64,000 nucleotides of DNA from Desulfarculales bacterium UBA702. Lineage in GTDB: Bacteria; Desulfobacterota; Syntrophobacteria; Syntrophobacterales; Syntrophobacteraceae. Shown here piece by piece: positions 8,638 through 17,555 of the stretch. Position 1 is the stretch's first letter. Each line of letters starts with the position of its first letter. A program made the translations under genes and the position numbers. The stretch spans positions 145,744 through 209,743 of the forward strand of contig DBMI01000115.1 in assembly GCA_002298165.1 (NCBI GenBank), given 5' to 3'. Below the pieces are notes generated by a model. It saw nothing but the letters and a program-made list of their open reading frames with translations, did not search any database and was not told where the DNA came from.

Positions 8638-9531
8638 ATGAACGATTCAGAACAATTTACATCGGTATACACCCTGGCCAACCGTTTCGAGGCCGATCTC
8701 CTGATGGATGCCCTGAGGCAGGAAGGAATACCGGCGCTCCTGCGGGGCTTTGAAGAAACAGCTTATACCGGCTTGTTTGTACCCCAAAAGGGATGGGGGC
8801 GGATCATGGTCCCCAGGGAAATGAAAGATGCGGCCCGTGAGATCGTCGACGCGTTTGTCGAGGACGTTCGCAGCACTGACGCGCCCTTTACGAAGGCATC
8901 GGAAATAGATCCAGAGCTATGGGAAAGACTAAGAGGGGCCGATCCGGCCGAAATCGCGCAAAATGCCGCAGTCGAGTATGACGACGAAGAAGAGGTTTAT
9001 ATAATCCCTTTCTTCAATACGGCCATAGTGTGCTGGCCAGAGTCGGAAAAGATGGAAATAATCGGGGAATTCTCGAAATTCTCCCGTGATTTTCAGCTCC
9101 ACCTTTTCGTACTCCACTACCTGCTCCAATCACGGGAACGTCCGCTTTCCAAAGAATGGGTGACCGAAAAGGATCTCCCTTCAGGCGCTCTTTTCTTCAA
9201 TGGACCTCATGCCTTGCCCCTCGGGCCACTTGCAAAATTATTCGACAAGCAACCCGAACTCCTTGACGCCTGCTCACTTAAATTGGGAGGGGTGAAGGCA
9301 AATCTTGGCGACATATCATACGAATTTTCAATTCTTCCCAGAATCCCGCTCCTGATTATTTTCTGGTTGGGAGACGAAGAGTTCAGGCCGACTTTCCACC
9401 TGCTCTTTGACGACACGATAAACCTCCACCTTCCTGTACTGGACCAGATATTTGCCCTGGCCAACATGTTTGCCCGAATCCTCATGTATTCGGCAAAATC
9501 CATCAATGAAGGCCACATCAATGAACAATAG
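8638..9531 (+). CDS. DUF2007 (signal-transducing-like) and DUF3786 fusion protein
   Basis: The 297-residue protein has two parts. Residues 1-75 match the DUF2007 pattern of a small ferredoxin-like fold (SVYTLANRFEADLLMDALRQ, then EGIPALLRG and WGRIMVPREMKDAAREI). Residues about 120-290 match DUF3786 (FNTAIVCWPES, FVLHYLLQS, LPSGALFFNGPHALPLGPLA, IPLLIIFWLGDEEFRP, FDDTINLHLPVLDQIFALAN). DUF3786 proteins occur mainly in anaerobes and often lie near corrinoid or Wood-Ljungdahl genes; their biochemical role is unknown. There is no signal peptide. Its 3' end overlaps the next gene by 11 nt, implying coupled translation with a BtuF-like protein. Confidence 0.75.
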   Translation: MNDSEQFTSVYTLANRFEADLLMDALRQEGIPALLRGFEETAYTGLFVPQKGWGRIMVPREMKDAAREIVDAFVEDVRSTDAPFTKASEIDPELWERLRGADPAEIAQNAAVEYDDEEEVYIIPFFNTAIVCWPESEKMEIIGEFSKFSRDFQLHLFVLHYLLQSRERPLSKEWVTEKDLPSGALFFNGPHALPLGPLAKLFDKQPELLDACSLKLGGVKANLGDISYEFSILPRIPLLIIFWLGDEEFRPTFHLLFDDTINLHLPVLDQIFALANMFARILMYSAKSINEGHINEQ

Positions 9532-10288
9532 CCTCAGGCTGATCTCCCTGGCGCCCACCCAGACCGAGATTGTCGCAGCCCTCGGAATGATTGAAAATCT
9601 GATCGGGGTAAGCGAAAACTGCGACTTCCCCGATCCGGTAAAGAAGATCGCGAGATTTGGATCATGGTACTCGCCCGATATAGGCGCTGTGCTTAAGGCT
9701 CGCCCCGATCTCGTCCTGACCTTCGGGTCCCACCATGACGAGATTGCCTCGATGCTTTCTGAAGAAGGCATCAGGGTCTATCACAGCGAACCGCCAACAA
9801 TAGCCGCTTCGATGAAATCGATGGGCGAGATTGCAGCATTGCTCGGCTGCGAAAATGAATGGGTGGAGCTTTCAGCTTCACTTGAATGCAGGCTTTCCCG
9901 AATCCGGGAGGCGCTTGCCAAAAGATCGCCCAGCCGCCCTTCTATATTCCGCATAATGAACTGGGACCCGCTGATTACGCCCGGACCCGGTGCTTTCCAG
10001 CACGATGTCATTCAGTTCTCGGGAGGAGAAAACATCGCGGGCGACGGCCCTGCTCCATATTTTGTCTGCGATCCCGAGCAGATCAGGTCCCGTGACCCTG
10101 AAGTTATATTTTTTTGTGAGCCTCAGATAAGAAACTTACTTGAAAACAATCCTGAATGGAAAAAAGTAAGCGCGGTTCGTTCCGGCAATATCTTTATCTA
10201 TGATTGCGGCCTGACCTGCCGCTCGGGACCAAGGATTGTGGACATGGCGGAAAAACTGAGCGCCGCCGTTCTGGGGCTATCGGTGTAG
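9521..10288 (+). CDS. BtuF-like cobalamin/metal-chelate-binding protein without a signal peptide
   Basis: About 255 residues of the ABC-type periplasmic binding protein class III fold used for vitamin B12 and iron chelates: ISLAPTQTEIVAALGM near the N-terminus, VLKARPDLVLTFGSHHDE, a long connecting helix, GENIAGDGPAPYFVCDPEQI and the closing DPEVIFFCEPQ. The ATG at 9521 overlaps the end of the previous gene; the longer frame from 9452 would lie inside that gene. The protein begins almost directly with the fold, so unlike true BtuF it lacks an export signal and no permease genes follow. It may bind a corrinoid or metal ligand in the cytoplasm; that is inference. Confidence 0.75.
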   Translation: MNNSLRLISLAPTQTEIVAALGMIENLIGVSENCDFPDPVKKIARFGSWYSPDIGAVLKARPDLVLTFGSHHDEIASMLSEEGIRVYHSEPPTIAASMKSMGEIAALLGCENEWVELSASLECRLSRIREALAKRSPSRPSIFRIMNWDPLITPGPGAFQHDVIQFSGGENIAGDGPAPYFVCDPEQIRSRDPEVIFFCEPQIRNLLENNPEWKKVSAVRSGNIFIYDCGLTCRSGPRIVDMAEKLSAAVLGLSV

Positions 10289-10388
10289 GCGAGTTCCCTG
10301 CAGGACAGGTTTGTTTATAGTCGCTGAAAAGATACGCGAATTCAGGAATCCCGCTCATAGAAATAAAGAAAGATTGCGAGAATTCATT

Positions 10389-10640
10389 ATGAACATGGAC
10401 CGTGCGATTTTCGAACTGAATGCAAGCGTCGAGGCAACTTCACTCTATATATTGCTTTGCGCCCTGATGGACCTGAGTGTTCCGCCGACATTGGAAGAAG
10501 CAATCCTCAAATGGAACGGGAGCGAAAAGAGCCTCATCTCAGCCGCCGAAGAACTGGTAAAAAGGTGCGTCCTCAACTGTCCAATCCCCATTCCCAGAAA
10601 CGTACACCTCCACCCCACAACGCATGACAGATGGTGCTGA
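10389..10640 (+). CDS. Small conserved-looking hypothetical protein
   Basis: Encodes 83 residues from ATG at 10389 (MNMDRAIFELNASVEATSLY); an alternative TTG start at 10311, with AGGA 5 nt upstream, would give 109 residues. The sequence is largely helical and acidic, with a PPTLEEAILKWNG segment resembling a helix-turn-helix-like or small regulatory fold, and ends HPTTHDRWC. I do not recognise a named family. It follows the BtuF-like gene by about 100 nt on the same strand and ends 30 nt before a convergent gene. Confidence 0.5.
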   Translation: MNMDRAIFELNASVEATSLYILLCALMDLSVPPTLEEAILKWNGSEKSLISAAEELVKRCVLNCPIPIPRNVHLHPTTHDRWC

Positions 10641-10670
10641 TCGAGATTGAATGGGTGCTTGCCTCAAACC

Positions 10671-11369
10671 CTAATCCTTCCAAATATCCTCTTTTTCGAA
10701 ATCCGATAAAGAGGCATCTCCGCGCTCGATGAAGAGTTTTTTGGATCTTGTGAAAAAATCTTTGCCGTAAGTTTTCTTCCAGGCGTCCATTATCCTGGAA
10801 ACCGGTATGTCGGCATGGGTTCCAAGCTCCTCCACGTATTCCATGAACTTTTTATTCTCGGCATTGTAGGTCTGGAAAAGGGAATCGTTCCGACCGTCAA
10901 ATTCGAGCGGCGCGACACCATGCCTGATGCACAGCTCCCGATTGAATGCCGGGGTACATTTGACCCAATTATCTTCCAGGTAGAATTCGACGTATCCGTG
11001 GTAAACGAAAAGATCGTTCCCCAAAAATTCGAGCAACTGCTTGGTTGCGAGGTGGTTTTTAACGGTCGCGAACCCTACACGGGAAGGTATGTCGCACGCC
11101 CTGCCAAGGGCGCATAGAAGCGACGCCTTTGGTATGCAGAAACTTCGTCCCCTATTGATTACGTAACTTGCCCGGTAATGATCGGGCAGGTAGAAAGGAG
11201 AGTAGGGATCGTAGCGTATGTCATCGCGTACGGCCAGGTATAGAGCAATAGCTTTGCTGATCGGGCTTTTTTCCTTACCCGCAACCCGTGCCGCCATTTG
11301 TTTTACCAGAATATGATCGCTGTCGATGATCGAAGTCGGCTCGAGGTATTCCCGAAAATCTTCTTCCAT
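10671..11369 (-). CDS. Transglutaminase-like (papain-fold) domain protein
   Basis: The 232-residue protein has a central transglutaminase-like core: ISKAIALYLAVRDDIRYDPY (helix leading to the active site), GRSFCIPKASLLCALGRACD with the candidate nucleophile Cys, and FVYHGYVEFYLEDNWVKCTPAFN with the His strand. The third residue of the usual Cys-His-Asp triad is not obvious, since the expected Asp after the W strand is replaced by CTPAF. No signal peptide. It may be a cytoplasmic protease-like or amidase-like enzyme or an inactive relative. It lies 45 nt downstream of the purine nucleoside phosphorylase gene and probably shares its transcript. Confidence 0.75.
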   Translation of the reverse strand: MEEDFREYLEPTSIIDSDHILVKQMAARVAGKEKSPISKAIALYLAVRDDIRYDPYSPFYLPDHYRASYVINRGRSFCIPKASLLCALGRACDIPSRVGFATVKNHLATKQLLEFLGNDLFVYHGYVEFYLEDNWVKCTPAFNRELCIRHGVAPLEFDGRNDSLFQTYNAENKKFMEYVEELGTHADIPVSRIMDAWKKTYGKDFFTRSKKLFIERGDASLSDFEKEDIWKD

Positions 11370-11414
11370 TTTCGATTCCTTACATACTGCCTGTAGCTTC
11401 GCACATTTCCAGAT

Positions 11415-12236
11415 TTAAATCTGTTCGATTATTTTTGCCAGGAGCTTCTCCAGCCGTTCCCCGGCGGTGTTTGCTGTTGCGATTACATCCTCGATGGTTG
11501 CTGCTTCGTAGGCATCGGGAAGATTCACGTTGGTTATAACGGATATGCCCAGGACCTCCATTCCGGCGTGGATTGCCGTTATAGTTTCCATCACCAGCGA
11601 CATTCCTACAGCATCGGCCCCAATAGTTCTCAGAAACCGCGACTCAGCGGCGGTTTCTAGACTCGGTCCCGTAACGCTCACATACACCCCTCGGCGGAGG
11701 TGAATTCGCTCGACAAGGGCGGTATCTTCGGCAAGCTTTCTGAGCCGGCGGCTGTATGGCTCGGCCATGTGCGGGAAGCGCAGACCCCAGGCTTCTATAT
11801 TTTGCCCGATCAGGGGATTTTGCCCGGTGAGGTTGATATGGTCAGTCACCAACATCAGGTCCCCCGGATCGAAATTGGGATTGAGGCCGCCCGCGGCGTT
11901 CGAAATCATTAGAATCTTTACTCCGAGTTCTCGAAGAACCCTGATCGGAAATGAGACTTCTTCCGGTGAGTAGCCCTCATAGAGGTGGAATCTGCCCTGC
12001 ATGGCCAATACCGGCTTACCGTGCCATGTGCCGTAGACCAGCCTTCCGTGATGGCTTTCCACTGTGCTCACCGGATAATTCGGAATAGTCTCGTAAGCTA
12101 GTGAAACCGACCTGTCGATGCCATCAACCACGCCTCCGAGTCCGGTTCCCAGAATCAAGCCGATTTTAGGCGGGTCATCGATGTATGGCTTTATGAAAGC
12201 GGCCGATTCTTCCACCCTGCGCTTAATGTCGCTCAT
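11415..12236 (-). CDS. Purine nucleoside phosphorylase (PNP/MTAP family)
   Basis: Phosphorolysis of purine ribonucleosides to base and ribose-1-phosphate. The 273-residue protein carries the family blocks: GLILGTGLGGVVD (phosphate-loop region), ESHHGRLVYG, GRFHLYEGYSPEEVSFP, ISNAAGGLNPNFDPGDLMLV, TGPSLETAAESRFLRTIGAD with GMS, and the VITNVN stretch whose Asn contacts the purine. Length and order match the trimeric PNP class. The usual TVPE after GMS is LVMET here, a modest variant. Scavenging is the likely role. Confidence 0.9.
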   Translation of the reverse strand: MSDIKRRVEESAAFIKPYIDDPPKIGLILGTGLGGVVDGIDRSVSLAYETIPNYPVSTVESHHGRLVYGTWHGKPVLAMQGRFHLYEGYSPEEVSFPIRVLRELGVKILMISNAAGGLNPNFDPGDLMLVTDHINLTGQNPLIGQNIEAWGLRFPHMAEPYSRRLRKLAEDTALVERIHLRRGVYVSVTGPSLETAAESRFLRTIGADAVGMSLVMETITAIHAGMEVLGISVITNVNLPDAYEAATIEDVIATANTAGERLEKLLAKIIEQI

Positions 12237-12453
12237 CCGCTTCTCCCTTTTCCTATGACTCCACGCCTATGGCCTTAATCCGCCATGATAGTATAATTAA
12301 AATTTAACAAATGGCATCCAAGCCGCCGCTTGAGCGACCTTATGTCTCTGAGCAGGTAACGAGAATTGACATAACCATGCTCTTTTGTAAAGATCGTTTG
12401 CCGATTAAAGCCGATCATGGTCATAACCAACGGAGCCTTCCTGAAATTCGAAA

Positions 12454-15400
12454 ATGACACATTCCACGCCTCAAATACATAGCCCTGAGACTCCGGGGCA
12501 CCAACCGATTCCAGCAATTTCCTATCCAGGCGAGCTGCCGATAACTGAATGGCGCAACCAGATTATAGCGGCTATCTGGGAAAACCAGGTGCTTGTAATT
12601 ACGGGCGAAACCGGATCCGGCAAGAGCACCCAGATCCCGAAGTTCTGCATCGAGGCGGGAAGAGGCCAGAATGGTATGATCGGCATCACTCAACCGCGAC
12701 GGATTGCCGCCATCACTCTTGCAGCTCGGGTATCCGAAGAACTGGGGCCGCAGGGTTCAAGGATTGTCGGGCACAAGATACGATTCCAGGACCGCACGGC
12801 CCGCAGCACTCGAATCAAGTTCATGACTGACGGCATTCTGCTTGCCGAAGCCCAGAAAGACAGGCTTTTCAGGGCATACGATACGATAATCGTTGACGAA
12901 GCGCACGAGCGCACCCTGAACATAGATTTTCTGCTCGGAATTCTCCACCGCACCCTTCCCAGGCGACCCGATCTGAAGGTCATTATCACTTCGGCCACCA
13001 TTGATCCGGAAAAATTTTCGACTGCCTTCGGAGGCGCTCCGATAATCGAGGTTTCCGGGAGGACCTACCCGGTCGATGTCTGGTACCGGCCAATCGTCAC
13101 GTCAGAAGAAGATGCCGAGGATATAACCTATGTTGACCAGGCGGTTTCAGCTGTTGCAGCGCTGAAAACCGGTGCTGGAAAGCGCGGCGACATACTGATT
13201 TTCATGCCGACGGAGATTGATATCAGGGAGACCGCCCAGAGGCTCGATGAAAAACGATATCTAAATACGCTGGTGCTCCCGCTTTTTGGAAGAATGGCAG
13301 CGAGCGACCAGCAGAAGATTTTCACGCCTGCCAGCGAGGACAAGATCGTTGTTGCGACAAATGTTGCGGAGACCTCGATCACGATTCCCCGCATAAAATT
13401 CGTGATCGATACGGGTCTGGCAAGGATAGCCCGCTACAATGCACGATCGAGAACCCGCAGCCTTCCAATCGATCCAATCTCGCAGGCTTCGGCCGATCAG
13501 AGAAAGGGCAGATGCGGGCGTGTCGAAGCCGGCATCTGCATACGGCTTTATTCGGAATCCGACTACATTGTCCGTCCGCTTTATACGCCGCCCGAGATCC
13601 AGAGGTCGAACCTTGCCGAGGTCATTTTAAGGATGCTCTACCTTCGGCTCGGCAGGGTCCAGGATTTTCCTTTCCTTGATCCGCCCTCCCCGGCCGCAAT
13701 AAAGGACGGCTTCGGGGTGCTCCGGGAACTCGGAGCGGTGGACGAACACCACCACCTGAGCCAGATCGGCAAAACGATGGCCAGGCTGCCGCTTGATCCC
13801 CGTATTTCCAGGATGCTTATTGAAGCAAGGCACGAAAAAGCGCTCCGGGAACTCGAAATCCTTGCCGCGGCTCTAAGTGTCCAAGACCCAAGAGAGCGGC
13901 CGCTTGACCAGGAAGCACAGGCCGATCAGGCCCATGCCAGATTCCGTGACCCCAGGTCGGATTTTGTAACCCTGCTGAAGATCTGGCAGTCATGCTGGGG
14001 CGAATTGTTCAAGGCTGAGGACGGAACTTCCAGCCCATCCAGGAGCACCGGCCAGGTTCGAAAGTTCTGCCGCGACAATTTTCTCTCCTACCGCCGCGTA
14101 CGGGAATGGCGTGATGTTTATGAAGAAATCCGGTCTATTCTGGATGAGCTGGGAGATTTCCATGAGAATACCAGCCCTGCTTCATATGATGCGATTCACC
14201 GCTCGATACTTAGCGGCTATTTGAGCCAGGTCGCCGTGCGTAAGGAGAAGAACATCTATACTGCCGCCAAAAACCGGCAGACGATGATATTTCCGGGCTC
14301 AGTTCTCTTCAATCGCGCGGGACAGTGGATAGCCGCATCCGAGTTGGTGCAGACCTCTCGCCTCTTTGCGCGAACAGCGGCAAATATTGAGCCGGAATGG
14401 ATCGAGGAACTGGGACGGCATCTTTGCAAATACAGTTGGGCCGAGGCGCACTGGGAAAAGCGGCGCGGCCAGGTAGTCGCTTTTGAAAAAGCCACACTAT
14501 ACGGGCTCACCGTTGTCGAAAGGCGCAGGGTCAATTTTGGAAGGATCAACCCGGGCGAGGCCAGGGATATTTTCATCCGCTCGGCGCTGGTTGAGGGAGA
14601 CCTCCCCGACAGATACCAATTTCTGACGCACAACCGGGAGCTTACCGCAAAAATCGAGGAACTTGAAAGCAGGACCCGCCGAAGGGACCTCCTGGTAGAC
14701 GATGAGATCCTTTTCGGTTTCTATGATGCTCGCATCCCCCAGATCTGTGACCTGAGGTCTTTTGACAAGCTAATTAAAGACAACGGGGGCGATGATTTCC
14801 TGAAGATGAGCGAGAAAAATCTGCTAAGGTCGGAACCTGACTTTGAAGAGCTTGAACAGTTTCCTGACAACTTCGAATACAACGGCGCCAGATTGCCTTT
14901 GCGCTACGCATTTCATCCCGGCGAAAAAGATGATGGCGTAACCGTAATCATACCGGTTCACGCACTTGCCGGCATCGAGCAGGAAACATTCGAATGGCTC
15001 GTTCCCGGCCTGCTGCCCGAGAAGGTTCTATCACTCATCAAGGGTCTTCCAAAGTCCATCCGCAAGAATTTCGTCCCTGTAAACGAGACGGCTCGTCGAG
15101 TTTGGGAGTCCCTTTCTTACTGCCGGGACAATTTTTACGTTGAACTCAGCCGAAGAGTCCTCGAGCTTACCGGCATTCGAGTATCCCCAGCCCAATGGGA
15201 TAGAGCCGTAGTGCCGCCACATCTGCGGATGAGGTTCGAGGTTATCGGACCCGACGGAGAAGTGCTCGCCTCCGGACGTGAACTCGAAAAACTCAGGCCT
15301 TCTTCTGTCGAGCGTCACGACGATAAGCTCTGGTTCGATGCGAGGAGGAAGTGGGAACGTGACTCCGTAGAAGGACATGATTTCGGAGAACTGCCCGAAA

Positions 15401-16272
15401 GTATCCTATTGGGAACGGATGCTTTTGGAGTACCGCGCATGGCATGGATTGGCCTTAGTGTCGAGCTTGAAAACGTAGCCGTGCGCCTGTTTGCGGATCA
15501 GCGTACCGCGAAGGAATCCACGCAAGCCGGCCTCATGCGCCTCTATAAGAAGGTGTTCTCAAAGGAGCTAAAACAACTCGCAAAAGACTGGGCTTTTCCG
15601 GATCATTTTGCTGCGCAGGTCTTCTTTATGGGAACTCCAAAGCAGGCATCCGCCGCCCTTTATGATTATATTCTGCGCGAGATATTCGACCTGCATCGGC
15701 CTCAAACTCCGGACAGGACCCGATTCTTCCAAACAATGCAAAGGGTCGGGTGCAGCCTGGGAATAATTGGCAGAGAGATCGTCAACCAAATCATCGAAGT
15801 GGTGCGGGAAAGACACGAAACGGTTTCAGCCTTGGACAGGTATCGCCGCATGGCGGGGATAAACGGCGCGGTTGTCGAACGCCTTGATAAAATCTCGGCC
15901 GAATTGCAAACCCTGGTGCCCCCTGATTTTTTAAAAAGCCGCCCCGGACGGCAGCTCGCTGCCTTGCCGAGATATCTCAGGGCGCTCAGGATCAGGGCGG
16001 AGCGGGCGTACTCCTCCCCGGAAAAGGACAGGGCCAAGGAGATACTAGCTGAGCCCTACGTTGAAAAACTCAGACAAGTCGAGGCAGAAATCTCTTCTCA
16101 TCCTGCAGCCGAGGCTTTTACCTTCCTCAATGAATTTGGGCAGATGATCGAGGAGTTCAAAATCAGCCTTTTCGCTCCCGAGATAAAAACTCTTTTCCCT
16201 ATTTCAACAAAACGTATAGAAAAGAAAATCGAGGAATGGACTACGTGGAAACCAACCCGGCCGCAATCCTGA
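12454..16272 (+). CDS. hrpA: HrpA-type DEAH-box ATP-dependent RNA helicase
   Basis: A 1272-residue DEAH helicase, close to the usual 1300 of HrpA. Walker A is GETGSGKSTQIPKF, Walker B VDEAHERTLNID, motif III SATID, motif V-like VVATNVAETSITIP, motif VI QRKGRCGR; the helicase-associated and OB domains follow, then the long HrpA-specific DUF3418 C-terminal region (about 680-1260). In E. coli HrpA processes fimbrial mRNA and resolves stalled ribosomes. The ATG has only a weak ribosome-binding site. Its last 37 nt overlap the following NUDIX gene. Confidence 0.95.
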   Translation: MTHSTPQIHSPETPGHQPIPAISYPGELPITEWRNQIIAAIWENQVLVITGETGSGKSTQIPKFCIEAGRGQNGMIGITQPRRIAAITLAARVSEELGPQGSRIVGHKIRFQDRTARSTRIKFMTDGILLAEAQKDRLFRAYDTIIVDEAHERTLNIDFLLGILHRTLPRRPDLKVIITSATIDPEKFSTAFGGAPIIEVSGRTYPVDVWYRPIVTSEEDAEDITYVDQAVSAVAALKTGAGKRGDILIFMPTEIDIRETAQRLDEKRYLNTLVLPLFGRMAASDQQKIFTPASEDKIVVATNVAETSITIPRIKFVIDTGLARIARYNARSRTRSLPIDPISQASADQRKGRCGRVEAGICIRLYSESDYIVRPLYTPPEIQRSNLAEVILRMLYLRLGRVQDFPFLDPPSPAAIKDGFGVLRELGAVDEHHHLSQIGKTMARLPLDPRISRMLIEARHEKALRELEILAAALSVQDPRERPLDQEAQADQAHARFRDPRSDFVTLLKIWQSCWGELFKAEDGTSSPSRSTGQVRKFCRDNFLSYRRVREWRDVYEEIRSILDELGDFHENTSPASYDAIHRSILSGYLSQVAVRKEKNIYTAAKNRQTMIFPGSVLFNRAGQWIAASELVQTSRLFARTAANIEPEWIEELGRHLCKYSWAEAHWEKRRGQVVAFEKATLYGLTVVERRRVNFGRINPGEARDIFIRSALVEGDLPDRYQFLTHNRELTAKIEELESRTRRRDLLVDDEILFGFYDARIPQICDLRSFDKLIKDNGGDDFLKMSEKNLLRSEPDFEELEQFPDNFEYNGARLPLRYAFHPGEKDDGVTVIIPVHALAGIEQETFEWLVPGLLPEKVLSLIKGLPKSIRKNFVPVNETARRVWESLSYCRDNFYVELSRRVLELTGIRVSPAQWDRAVVPPHLRMRFEVIGPDGEVLASGRELEKLRPSSVERHDDKLWFDARRKWERDSVEGHDFGELPESILLGTDAFGVPRMAWIGLSVELENVAVRLFADQRTAKESTQAGLMRLYKKVFSKELKQLAKDWAFPDHFAAQVFFMGTPKQASAALYDYILREIFDLHRPQTPDRTRFFQTMQRVGCSLGIIGREIVNQIIEVVRERHETVSALDRYRRMAGINGAVVERLDKISAELQTLVPPDFLKSRPGRQLAALPRYLRALRIRAERAYSSPEKDRAKEILAEPYVEKLRQVEAEISSHPAAEAFTFLNEFGQMIEEFKISLFAPEIKTLFPISTKRIEKKIEEWTTWKPTRPQS

Positions 16273-17138
16273 GATCTTTGAGCGACCCGCTGGAAATGCG
16301 AAAGCATGTGATTCGGGCACTCTCCTCGCAGTGCGGCCTGAGCAGCCTCTTTCGAAGCGAAGACTTTAATCTTGGCGTGCACACGTCGAGTGTCCTTCTG
16401 CTGCTGGGTGAGCAGGTGAGCGCTGATGGCGGAGCACCCGAATTTTGCATTACTCTTAACAAGCGCTCGAAACAGGTTAAACAGCCCGGAGATATTTGCT
16501 GCCCCGGGGGCGGCATAGAACTCCGAACCGACACCTGGCTATCGAAGTTTCTTGCCCTGCCCGGCCTTCCTCTCTCAAAATGGCCGTGTTGGACGCATAT
16601 CAGGAAAGTACGTCCCGACGAGGCCCGTGTCCTTTCAATCCTCCTTGCCACCGGAATTCGCGAGAGCTGGGAGGAAATGCATCTAAACCCTTTCGGCCTG
16701 ACATTTCTCGGTCCTCTGACTTCTCAATGCCTTATCCTCTACCGCAGGGTCATACACCCGATGGTCGCCTGGGTGTCCAGGCAGCAGAAATATACCCTTA
16801 GCTGGGAAGTCGAACGAATTGTGACAATTCCCCTGAGGGAGCTTCTAAATCCCTATAAATACGCCGTCTACAGGGTTTACGTCCCGCCCGGCATGGAATG
16901 GCGCTTCAGAGGAAAGACGGTGGATTTCCCTTGCTACATACATACTCACGAAGGTCGGGCAGATCTGCTATGGGGCGCAACCTTCAGGATAGTCACACTT
17001 TTCCTGGAATTGGCCTTTGGCTTTGTCCTTCCGGACCCTTCGAAACTGCCTCTTGCCCCGGCAAGCCTTTCGGAGGATTATGTAAACGGCGGCGATCAAT
17101 CCGAGTACAGGGGCATCATCAAATCAGCCCATCAGTGA
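16236..17138 (+). CDS. NUDIX hydrolase, CoA pyrophosphatase-like, with an expanded Nudix box
   Basis: A 300-residue protein whose central region resembles NudL-type CoA pyrophosphatases: ITLNKRSKQVKQPGDICCPG followed by GGIE. The catalytic helix is present as GIRESWEEMHL (REUxEExGU with the usual Gly replaced by His), but about 45 residues separate the GGG loop from it, where canonical Nudix boxes have about 12. The acidic metal ligands of the helix are intact, so hydrolysis of a nucleoside diphosphate derivative is plausible but unproven. The ATG lies 37 nt inside the end of hrpA, so the genes are translationally linked; an internal ATG at 16296 is an alternative. Confidence 0.75.
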   Translation: MDYVETNPAAILRSLSDPLEMRKHVIRALSSQCGLSSLFRSEDFNLGVHTSSVLLLLGEQVSADGGAPEFCITLNKRSKQVKQPGDICCPGGGIELRTDTWLSKFLALPGLPLSKWPCWTHIRKVRPDEARVLSILLATGIRESWEEMHLNPFGLTFLGPLTSQCLILYRRVIHPMVAWVSRQQKYTLSWEVERIVTIPLRELLNPYKYAVYRVYVPPGMEWRFRGKTVDFPCYIHTHEGRADLLWGATFRIVTLFLELAFGFVLPDPSKLPLAPASLSEDYVNGGDQSEYRGIIKSAHQ

Positions 17139-17162
17139 AATTGAGGAGTTGGAAGAATCGTA

Positions 17163-17549
17163 ATGGCAAAGAAAACAACAGAGGGCGATGTAGTTCTTGT
17201 ATATATGGACAATGCTCCGGCCTTTTTTGCCAGGGTGGAACAGATAACCCCTGACATAAAACCCGATTGGTTCCACATAAGACTTTTGGTACTCCAGGCC
17301 CCACTGCTCCTGGTGACATGGATTCTTCGCGAAGGGTACTTTAACGGCGATGAGTTCACCATGGGCGGCCACCCAATGCGAATAGAGCAAGTGGTAGCGC
17401 CCACTGAAGAGCAGCTGGCCTCCGAAGAAGATGTGGATCGTCAGAAAATGGAGAAGAAGGAACCACCAAAACCAACCTTGGTCGAGCCCAAAAAAGAGAG
17501 CAACGTGATTTCCATGATCGACCGACGGAAAAAGGACCAGGAGTCTTAG
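17163..17549 (+). CDS. Conserved-looking hypothetical protein, 128 residues
   Basis: Starts at ATG 17163 after GAGGAGTTGGAAG. The N-terminal 75 residues look like a small beta-barrel (GDVVLVYMDNAPAFFARVEQ, WFHIRLLVLQAPLLLVTWIL, GGHPMRIEQVV). The remainder is a charged, Pro/Lys/Glu-rich tail that is probably disordered. No catalytic motif is visible. It sits 24 nt after the NUDIX gene and 6 nt before glgA, so it is part of the same transcription unit. The function is unknown. Confidence 0.7.
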   Translation: MAKKTTEGDVVLVYMDNAPAFFARVEQITPDIKPDWFHIRLLVLQAPLLLVTWILREGYFNGDEFTMGGHPMRIEQVVAPTEEQLASEEDVDRQKMEKKEPPKPTLVEPKKESNVISMIDRRKKDQES

Positions 17550-17555
17550 CCGGAC

